Shown here: one piece after another, positions 7,863 through 12,290 of the stretch | Layout of the letters: each line of letters begins with the position of its first letter | Numbering within the stretch: position 1 is the stretch's first letter | Assembly: GCA_900555515.1 (NCBI GenBank) | Contig: USLO01000038.1 | Span: forward strand, 1 to 12,290 | Direction: 5' to 3' | Source: an uncultured Collinsella sp. | Lineage (GTDB): Bacteria > Actinomycetota > Coriobacteriia > Coriobacteriales > Coriobacteriaceae | Length of the DNA: 12,290 nt | Position numbers and translations under genes: made by a program | Notes under the pieces: model-generated | What the model was told of the DNA's origin: nothing | Database searches by the model: none | What the model saw: only the letters and a program-made list of their open reading frames with translations

Positions 7863-7884
7863 AGATACCGCTGCGTAGATAGAT

Positions 7885-8601
7885 TTAGAACAGGAGGGCG
7901 TAGATGACGGCTATGACAACGGAGGGGAGCATATTGGCCGTGCGGAAGGTCTGAGGACGGATGAGGTTGACGCCGACGCAGAAGATGAGCATGGAGCCTA
8001 CGAGCGAAAGGCTGTCGAGGGCTGCCGTGGTCATGATGGGGGAGAGTGCGCCGGCAAACAGCGTGATCGTCCCCTGGAACACGGCGACGGGCAGGGCGGA
8101 GAAAATGCAGCCGCGGCCGAGCGACGCCGTCATGGTGCAGACGATGATGCAGTCCAGTGCGCCCTTGAGGGCAAGCGTTGACCAGTCGCCGAGCAGGCCG
8201 TCCTGGATCGATCCCACAATGGCCATGGCGCCGATGCACACGGTAAGTGAAGTCGAGACAAAAGCGTTGGTGAACCCGTTATCGCCCTCACTGCCAGTCT
8301 TGCGCTTGAGCCATTCGCCAAGGTTCTCGATGGCGGCCTCCAAGTTGACGGCCTCGCCGATGAGCGAGCCGAGGGCGAACGAGACGATGAGCATGGTGGT
8401 ACCTGTGGTCGCTAGTGCCTTTCCATCGATGATGAGCATCTTTTGCATGGTGCCGCCCAGGCCGATAAACAGGACGCACAGCCCCGATGCTTTCATGAGC
8501 GTGTCTTGGATGCGCGGTGTAATGAAGCGACCGCCCGCTAATCCCAAAAGACCGCCCGCAATCAAAAGCACAACGTTGATGATTGTTCCCAAGCCCGGCA
8601 T
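7885..8601 (-). CDS. DUF554 family integral membrane protein
   Basis: 238 residues from the ATG at 8601, which is preceded by GGGAGGG at good spacing. An in-frame ATG at 8670 has no ribosome binding site and falls at the expected transcription start, so it was rejected; DUF554 proteins also normally begin at this G-x-x-x-N segment (GLGTIINV). Hydrophobic segments are spaced along the chain at about 6-24, 38-58, 65-85, 115-135, 150-185 and 198-238. The family signature around AMAIVGSIQDGLLGD (125-139) is clear. These are probable inner-membrane transporters of unknown substrate. It lies between the trio and the surface locus with its own promoter, so it is probably ordinary core gene content. 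Confidence 0.88.
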   Translation of the reverse strand: MPGLGTIINVVLLIAGGLLGLAGGRFITPRIQDTLMKASGLCVLFIGLGGTMQKMLIIDGKALATTGTTMLIVSFALGSLIGEAVNLEAAIENLGEWLKRKTGSEGDNGFTNAFVSTSLTVCIGAMAIVGSIQDGLLGDWSTLALKGALDCIIVCTMTASLGRGCIFSALPVAVFQGTITLFAGALSPIMTTAALDSLSLVGSMLIFCVGVNLIRPQTFRTANMLPSVVIAVIYALLF

Positions 8602-8670
8602 GAGCCCTCCCGTATTGATGCCAACGTGGCAATCGTAGCAGAGTGGAATGCGAGGTACATCGCGACTCAT

Positions 8671-8699
8671 CTAATACGTTATATAAGTGGCATTAGCAA
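8671..8699 (-). promoter_or_regulatory. Promoter candidate for the DUF554 gene
   Basis: On the minus strand TTGCTA (8699-8694) and TATTAG (8676-8671) are separated by exactly 17 bp, in an AT-rich island inside otherwise GC-rich DNA. Transcription would start near 8664, leaving a leader of about 60 nt to the ATG at 8601. The gap between the DUF554 gene and the surface gene ending at 8720 shows no clear terminator hairpin. Confidence 0.45.
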
Positions 8700-8719
8700 C
8701 GACGCGCAGCATTTAAGCC

Positions 8720-10150
8720 TCAGGTGGTTGTCGGGACATAGGGATAGTATTCAAAGCGCAGTGTCATAAGCCGCTGTGGGGATTCAATAGCCGCGGCAAT
8801 GATATTGGCATCGCGGGCACGATCAAACCCTTCGAGTTCGATCTGATACGAGACGTCTTGCATAATGTCCAGACGTCGCCAGGCTAGGAGTGTGTCACCA
8901 TCGAATTCTAAGGTCTTGCCTCCGTCTGGAGCAACGGCGTATAAACGCAGCTTGGCGGTGGTTGCAGGGTCGACAACCGTGACCTTTTTAATTTCGTTTC
9001 GAGTATTCTTGGCGCCCAACAAGGTGAGCAGTGTTGGGGCCACGACCTCGCCCGATGGCAAAAAGACGACTTCGATGGATTCAGGAAATGCGATGATAGC
9101 CGACTTGCGGACGGGCTGATTGGCGGCGGCAACTTCGATGTTCGCAGCGTCGATGACCTCCGTGTGGTCGAGCGCGGCAAGCACGCAGCAGTTACCTTCA
9201 TCGATCTCTTGAGGATCAGCAAGCCCCAGACTGTCCGCGAGCTCGGGATCGTTTAGATCGGTAACGGGCTCATTCGGTGCTTCGAAAGAAGCTGGGACGC
9301 TGTTTGTCGGCGACGGCGTGTCGCCCGCACCTGCTTCTTTGTCCGCACTCTCTTCTTGTATGGTTGCGTTGATGGGTTCGTCGTTTGAGGGGAGCGTCTT
9401 GGCGTCAAGCGCGGAGGGGAGAATTCCGATGGCTCCGGACCCGTTCCACTCCATTTCGAGAAGCGCCGGGTCGGCAAGAATGCGTTGCCTGCTTTGCGCG
9501 TGGGCATCGATTTCAATAGGGCCTGCCTCTATCCCTCGTGTAAGGCTGAGTGATCCGGCTGGCTTCTCGAAATGAGCGTCTGTGTCTTTGGCGCTGACGG
9601 CGTAGAACAGCAGGGACGCTTCTCCCGCCGCGATGGCATCGGTACCGGCTTTGGTCAGCCGCAACGATGCCGTGAATGAGAGGGTGGGCTGCGCATCGTC
9701 TGCATTCGCGGCGGCGCAGCCCAGACATATACCGCCTCCTTTCTCGAAAAACGTACCGTCGAAGGCGACCCTCGCTCCGTTCGCCGAGTCATCGACCGAA
9801 GCGATGTCGATGCGCAGCTCTAAATTGCATGGATCGCCATCTGCATCGAGCACAACCGAGCGCCACGTGCAGACGGCGCACCCCGCCTGGGAGCCGTTTG
9901 CCTTGTTCGAACGCTTGATATCCACGACTATCGAGCCGTCCGTATTACGACGAAGGCATCCCGAGGTTGAGATCGCGGCCTGTGCGATCGAAAAACGCTT
10001 GCACGCAATGGCGCTCGACGGATTTGGTGCGGAACTTAGGGCTGCTGGTAAGGAGTCTGCCATGACGGGAGTCGCCCAAGCGGCGACAGGCGTTCCGGTT
10101 GCGAGCGCGCCGCAGAGTGCGACGACGGGCAAAAGGTTCTTCGATGCCAT
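8720..10150 (-). CDS. Secreted 476-residue surface protein with two CxxC motifs and a C-terminal beta-rich domain
   Basis: The ATG at 10150 follows AAGGAG (10156-10161) by 5 nt. The N-terminus is a signal peptide: MASKNLLPVV, a hydrophobic stretch, and a likely cleavage site near AWATP or VMADS (about 26-32). Residues 50-205 form a Cys-containing domain with CAVC (91-94), CLGC (142-145) and single cysteines at 50, 65 and 108. Residues about 255-320 are an Asp/Glu/Pro/Ser-rich linker. Residues about 345-476 are a beta-rich domain whose pattern (FPESIEVVFLPSGEVVAPT, an N-R-N-like turn, ending LRFEYYP) resembles that of the 199-residue protein encoded upstream. No sorting signal or C-terminal anchor is present, so it is probably secreted or held by a partner. 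It is the last gene of the surface operon, 18 bp after the LAQTG gene. I do not recognise a named family. Confidence 0.7.
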   Translation of the reverse strand: MASKNLLPVVALCGALATGTPVAAWATPVMADSLPAALSSAPNPSSAIACKRFSIAQAAISTSGCLRRNTDGSIVVDIKRSNKANGSQAGCAVCTWRSVVLDADGDPCNLELRIDIASVDDSANGARVAFDGTFFEKGGGICLGCAAANADDAQPTLSFTASLRLTKAGTDAIAAGEASLLFYAVSAKDTDAHFEKPAGSLSLTRGIEAGPIEIDAHAQSRQRILADPALLEMEWNGSGAIGILPSALDAKTLPSNDEPINATIQEESADKEAGAGDTPSPTNSVPASFEAPNEPVTDLNDPELADSLGLADPQEIDEGNCCVLAALDHTEVIDAANIEVAAANQPVRKSAIIAFPESIEVVFLPSGEVVAPTLLTLLGAKNTRNEIKKVTVVDPATTAKLRLYAVAPDGGKTLEFDGDTLLAWRRLDIMQDVSYQIELEGFDRARDANIIAAAIESPQRLMTLRFEYYPYVPTTT

Positions 10151-10168
10151 GGGGTCTCCTTAGCTAAT

Positions 10169-10450
10169 TTAGTGCGGCCTGTCCGTGTTTTGTTTCTGGC
10201 TGCGTTTGATGTGCAGACCGAGGCCGGCGGTTCCCGCGCCTGCTGCTGTGGCGCCTGCTGCCAAGAGCCATCGTCTGTCGCCTGTCTGCGCCAACGGTTC
10301 CTCGCGGTCGCCGCGGTCGAGCTCCGAGAGGTCGACCGTCACTTGCGTGGCGGCCTGCGCCTGTTCTTGCTGAGCAAAGGCCATGGCTGGCCCAAACGCT
10401 AGGATGCTGACGGCGGCGGCCAGGGCGACGGCCTTATGCCGTGTGCGCAC
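10169..10450 (-). CDS. Miniature sortase-anchored surface protein (LAQTG signal)
   Basis: A 93-residue protein if it begins at the GTG at 10450, which overlaps the end of the preceding gene by 17 nt. An in-frame TTG at 10478-10480 is the only longer option and would add ten residues before the positively charged RTRHK of the signal peptide. Layout: signal peptide 1-26 (RTRHK, hydrophobic core, AFA before QQ), a short mature part, LAQTG (53-57), a hydrophobic helix (61-82) and a basic tail HIKRSQK. This is a complete cell-wall sorting signal; LAxTG is typical of class E sortases of Actinobacteria. After both cleavages only about 30 residues would remain on the wall, so it may serve as an adaptor, a base subunit or a tether for its larger neighbours. 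No sortase gene is in view. ORF reality is supported by signal, sorting motif and tight operon context. Confidence 0.68.
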   Translation of the reverse strand: MRTRHKAVALAAAVSILAFGPAMAFAQQEQAQAATQVTVDLSELDRGDREEPLAQTGDRRWLLAAGATAAGAGTAGLGLHIKRSQKQNTDRPH

Positions 10451-11033
10451 CGGGCTCGACCGTCCAGGTGATCGTTGCAACCTGATCGCCTTCGCCGGTT
10501 ACGCGGAAGATGTCGCGCGTGACGCGGGCGACGTTTCCGCTTGTCTTGAGCTTAATTTTGTCCGTGCCGCCGGCAATGCCCTGGTAGCCCATGTCGAAGG
10601 CTGCGTTCTTGGAAAGATCGAGGCCCGTCCCTTGCATTGCGGCGCTGGCGTTCTGGAGTGCGCCGTCGGGGCCGACCTTAAAGTCGATGGAGTTCTGTGC
10701 GGTTCCGGCCTTGGCGTCGGCAGCAATGGTCCAGGTGTTCATGGCGTCGATCTTCATGTTGGTGACATGGATGCCGTAGGCCGAATGATTGTCGATGGTG
10801 GTCGCGTCTTCTGAGGGGCCCTGAAGCGTGCCGTCGGCCTTGGCGACGAAGGGAATAACCGTCGGAACTTTGAACTCAACGTTGTCGATCTCGGTCCTGA
10901 CCATTACTTTCGTGGTTCCAACGCGTCCGGCTGCCATAGCTGGCGTCGGGGCGGCGCCCATTGCGAGCGCGAGCGCGAGCCCTGCGCCCACGACGAGCGC
11001 TCTGGCTCCGTTCATGTTCCTGGTGATGTCCAT
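10434..11033 (-). CDS. Secreted beta-sandwich-like surface protein, 199 aa
   Basis: The ATG at 11033 is preceded by AAAGGAA at normal spacing; a second ATG six codons in is possible. Residues 8-35 are a signal peptide (ALVVGAGLALALAMG.. ending PAMAA). The mature part is strand-rich with few charged helices: KVPTVIPFVAKADGTLQGP (55-73), IDNHSAYGIHVTNMKID (80-96) and the final strand VATITWTVEP (185-194). This reads like the extracellular beta-sandwich proteins often found next to sortase substrates and membrane-anchored partners in gut Gram-positive bacteria, comparable in style to WxL-type surface proteins but lacking a WxL motif. It has no anchor itself, so attachment through the neighbouring LAQTG or membrane protein is a reasonable inference. 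Exact family not recognised. Confidence 0.75.
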   Translation of the reverse strand: MDITRNMNGARALVVGAGLALALAMGAAPTPAMAAGRVGTTKVMVRTEIDNVEFKVPTVIPFVAKADGTLQGPSEDATTIDNHSAYGIHVTNMKIDAMNTWTIAADAKAGTAQNSIDFKVGPDGALQNASAAMQGTGLDLSKNAAFDMGYQGIAGGTDKIKLKTSGNVARVTRDIFRVTGEGDQVATITWTVEPGAHTA

Positions 11034-11053
11034 GGTCGTTCCTTTCTATTCGC

Positions 11054-11070
11054 CGCGGGCCGTCCCCGCG
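11054..11070. repeat. GC-rich hairpin upstream of the 199-aa gene
   Basis: CGCGGG (11054-11059) and CCCGCG (11065-11070) form a 6-bp stem with a 5-nt loop, about 20 nt upstream of the ATG at 11033 and just before its ribosome binding site, in an 89-nt intergenic gap. There is no U tail in either direction, so it is more likely an mRNA stability or processing element setting the level of the secreted subunit than a terminator. No clear promoter is visible in the gap. Confidence 0.4.
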
Positions 11071-11122
11071 ATGATTGGACGAATGCTGGTGAATTGCGTG
11101 CGGTGTCGCGTCGGCCGGAAGG

Positions 11123-11632
11123 CTAGTTCTCGGCTTGCTCAACCCGCACCTTGACACGTGTCGGATTGCCGTGGCTGTCGAGGGTCTTGGCATCGAGTGC
11201 CTGGATCTCGATGTACGCCTCGCCTTCTTTGATGCCGCCGGCGGGGCACGTCTCGATTGTCTTGCCGGTCTCGACCACACCGGATTCGTACATGGTCTCG
11301 TCGTTTTGGATGACGCGGAATCGCTGGGGAAATTTATTGTCTTGGACGTTTTGCACGTTGACGCGCAGCTTGCCGTCCTCCTGCAGCTGAGCGACCGGCG
11401 CGACCGAAATCGTCATCATGTTGTCGCGGACGATGGCGTCGAGCTCATCCTGGATTTCCTGGCGCGTTTTGCCCTCGGCCGTCGTAACCGAAGCGCCCGC
11501 CTCGGGTACGGGCCGCGACTGCCAAGCGTATAGTCCTACGGCGACAAGGGCACAGACGATGGCCAGGCAGGCAACGATGAGCTTCTTGCGATGCCCCAGG
11601 CCTGCAAAGTGGGGCGGCTTCCTCGCGCTCAC
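11123..11632 (-). CDS. Single-pass membrane protein with extracellular beta-rich domain, 169 aa
   Basis: The GTG at 11632 overlaps the TGA of the preceding gene (GTGA) and has AAGGA about 7 nt upstream, so it is translationally coupled; the frame is open much further upstream but that part is antisense-like Arg/His-rich noise in another frame of the 98-aa gene. Residues 1-16 are basic and cytoplasmic, 17-37 form a transmembrane helix (KKLIVACLAIVCALVAVGLYAW), and the remainder lies outside. The outer domain has MMTISVAPVAQLQEDGKLRV (72-91), NKFPQRFRVIQNDETMYESG (99-118) and a final strand RVKVRVEQ (159-166). This pattern resembles small Ig-like membrane-anchored proteins encoded beside secreted beta-sandwich proteins in Gram-positive surface loci. 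It may hold or assemble the secreted subunit encoded next. Not a recognised enzyme. Confidence 0.72.
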   Translation of the reverse strand: MSARKPPHFAGLGHRKKLIVACLAIVCALVAVGLYAWQSRPVPEAGASVTTAEGKTRQEIQDELDAIVRDNMMTISVAPVAQLQEDGKLRVNVQNVQDNKFPQRFRVIQNDETMYESGVVETGKTIETCPAGGIKEGEAYIEIQALDAKTLDSHGNPTRVKVRVEQAEN

Positions 11633-11925
11633 GCGGCATCCTTGGCAGTATAGACGCGCGCAAAGGTGGACGGGTCCGCTCCAAAGAGCATGTGAAGCAT
11701 CAGGCGGCGCGAGTAGACGAGTTCTTCGAAGTCGGGAGGGAGCTCGATGTCGTGGATATGCGCGATGTGGTGGGCGAGCGCCGAGAACGACTCGGGGTCG
11801 CAGATCACATCGGTGGTAACGTGGTAGACCGTCGTATCGGGGAATGCCTCTTCGTCGAAAGGCAGGAGATGGGGATCGTCGTCGACTTCGATGGCGATGC
11901 CGTACTGGGGCCAGTAATATGCCAT
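11629..11925 (-). CDS. Small acidic cytoplasmic protein of unknown function, 98 aa
   Basis: The ATG at 11925 follows GGGAGG at ideal spacing and the stop overlaps the next start, making it the first gene of the surface operon. There is no signal peptide or membrane segment. The sequence is acidic and rich in His/Asp/Phe: YGIAIEVDDDPHLLPFDEE near the N-terminus, TVYHVTTDVICDPESFSALAHHIA in the middle, and a basic-hydrophobic C-terminal part YSRRLMLHMLFGADPSTFA. The strand IAIEVDDDPH followed by a second strand is reminiscent of the core of DUF559/Vsr-like nuclease folds, but the protein is short and the usual later catalytic and basic residues are not evident, so no nuclease activity is claimed. 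Its role in a surface locus is unknown; a regulator is possible. Confidence 0.65.
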   Translation of the reverse strand: MAYYWPQYGIAIEVDDDPHLLPFDEEAFPDTTVYHVTTDVICDPESFSALAHHIAHIHDIELPPDFEELVYSRRLMLHMLFGADPSTFARVYTAKDAA

Positions 11926-11945
11926 GGGAACCTCCCTGCTTCTGG

Positions 11946-11969
11946 GCCAAAACTTCTATTGGTTTTGGC
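11946..11969. repeat. 8-bp inverted repeat in the surface-operon leader
   Basis: GCCAAAAC (11946-11953) and GTTTTGGC (11962-11969) are perfect inverted copies around an 8-nt loop, about 20 nt before the ATG of the first surface gene and just upstream of its ribosome binding site. It could be a repressor operator or a leader RNA hairpin. No U tail follows. Confidence 0.5.
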
Positions 11970-11997
11970 TGTCGACGCCGACCGTATCAGCCGCTAC

Positions 11998-12032
11998 TTG
12001 ACCAATTTCTGACCAAATGCTTGACGGATTGG
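11998..12032. repeat. Helically phased TGAC direct repeats upstream of the surface operon
   Basis: TTGACCAA (11998-12005), CTGACCAA (12009-12016) and CTTGACGG (12020-12027) repeat the core TGAC at 11999, 12010 and 12022, i.e. 11 and 12 bp apart, about one helical turn. Such spacing is the pattern bound by OmpR/PhoB-type response regulators. Assignment as a binding site is inference; the repeats themselves are plain in the sequence. Confidence 0.45.
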
Positions 12033-12057
12033 CGTCTCCGCAGGTAAAAGGCGGCAA

Positions 12058-12086
12058 AAAATACTCCAACTTTTTTCGAGCGACAA
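12058..12086 (-). promoter_or_regulatory. Weak promoter candidate for the surface operon
   Basis: On the minus strand TTGTCG (12086-12081) and TATTTT (12063-12058) are 17 bp apart, matching the consensus at 4 of 6 positions each. Transcription would begin near 12051 and give a leader of about 125 nt containing the phased repeats and the 8-bp hairpin. Other arrangements are possible. Confidence 0.28.
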
Positions 12087-12270
12087 TCGCGCGGTCAGTG
12101 ACGGCGGGGCCATATGTGTCAAAAGCATCGTCTGCCGAGGAAATCCAGCCGCTCGCCGAATTGCATGAACGTAAAAATCGCCAATTATGGAGACGGTCTC
12201 GAACACGTCGACGAAACGATGCGGTAACATCTCCCTGCAAACACTGTAGTTAGCTAAAGGGGGAGTTCGC

Positions 12271-12290
12271 GTGTCTGCAACCATCAAACC
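12271..12290 (+). CDS. Start of a plus-strand gene running off the window
   Basis: AAAGGGGGAG (12256-12265) followed 5 nt later by GTG TCT GCA ACC ATC AAA is a strong initiation signal, giving a protein beginning M-S-A-T-I-K. Only six full codons are visible, so no product can be named. It is divergent from the surface operon. Confidence 0.55.

Larger units (their letters stand above)
11926..12270. other. Non-coding divergent intergenic region, 345 bp
   Basis: Between the minus-strand surface operon and a plus-strand gene starting at 12271. The open frames here are short, overlap each other on both strands, have no good ribosome binding sites and look random. The region is less GC-rich than the genes and contains a hairpin next to the 98-aa gene, phased TGAC repeats, AT-rich tracts near 12055-12076, and small palindromes GAGACGGTCTC (12190-12200) and CGTCGACG (12206-12213). 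No tRNA or recognisable riboswitch is seen. No confident promoter for the plus-strand gene was found. Confidence 0.6.

Noticed and set aside
8602..8670. Longer start for the DUF554 protein at 8670
   Set aside because: No ribosome binding site, it coincides with the predicted transcription start, and the family normally starts at the GLGTIIN segment.
10451..10480. TTG start at 10480 for the LAQTG protein
   Set aside because: It would add ten residues before the basic part of the signal peptide and deepen the overlap with the preceding gene; GTG at 10450 fits better, though its ribosome binding site is only moderate.
11633..11950. Upstream extension of the 169-aa membrane protein to 11950
   Set aside because: The extension is Arg/His/Pro-rich frame noise across the real 98-aa gene, whereas GTG at 11632 gives a basic N-terminus and a transmembrane helix in the right place.
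11956..12287. Two overlapping 94-97 residue open frames on the minus strand in the intergenic region
   Set aside because: They overlap in different frames, have no ribosome binding site, low-information composition and no domain signal; one of them runs over the start signals of the plus-strand gene.
1..12290. tRNA, rRNA, CRISPR array, transposase or integrase
   Set aside because: Scanned for cloverleaf-like and repeat-spacer patterns and for transposase or recombinase motifs; none was found, so mobility of the trio cannot be argued from this window.

Overview
The window looks like a chromosomal segment from a high-GC Gram-positive bacterium. A Coriobacteriia member (Collinsella-like) fits best, by inference: GC-rich third codon positions, strong AAGGAG-type ribosome binding sites, frequent GTG starts, an actinobacterial-style LAxTG sortase signal, and a bacterial Elp3. 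No rRNA, tRNA, CRISPR array, integrase or insertion sequence is visible. All functions come from motif recognition by eye; no database search was run.

Left edge (1-2151, plus strand): the 3' part of an Elp3-type radical SAM/GNAT tRNA-modifying enzyme, followed with no gap by a spermidine-synthase-like methyltransferase-fold protein that has an N-terminal hydrophobic anchor.

Centre (2179-7797, minus strand): a compact three-gene operon, read right to left. It encodes a TerB_N/TerB_C-type protein, a DUF2791/BrxD-family P-loop ATPase (8-nt gene overlap), and an Lhr-like DEVH-box superfamily II helicase. The last two families are the accessory ATPase and helicase of BREX type 2 systems. No PglZ phosphatase, PglX methyltransferase, PglY/BrxC ATPase or PglW kinase is present here. 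The trio is therefore best read as a stand-alone TerB-linked DNA-processing or anti-phage module, and is the most interesting item in the window. An extended -10 promoter candidate precedes it. A 12-bp hairpin that contains the ATPase stop codon separates the ATPase from the helicase.

Right of the trio (7885-8601, minus strand) is a DUF554 integral membrane protein with its own likely promoter.

Right part (8720-11925, minus strand): a five-gene cell-surface locus. In transcription order it encodes a small acidic cytoplasmic protein, a single-pass membrane protein with a beta-rich outer domain, a secreted beta-sandwich protein, a very short sortase substrate (LAQTG), and a 476-residue secreted protein with two CxxC motifs. 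Genes 1/2 and 3/4 overlap, so the set probably acts together at the cell wall. No sortase is in the window.

Far right (11926-12270) is about 345 bp of apparently non-coding divergent regulatory DNA with a hairpin and phased direct repeats, ending at the first codons of a plus-strand gene that runs off the window.
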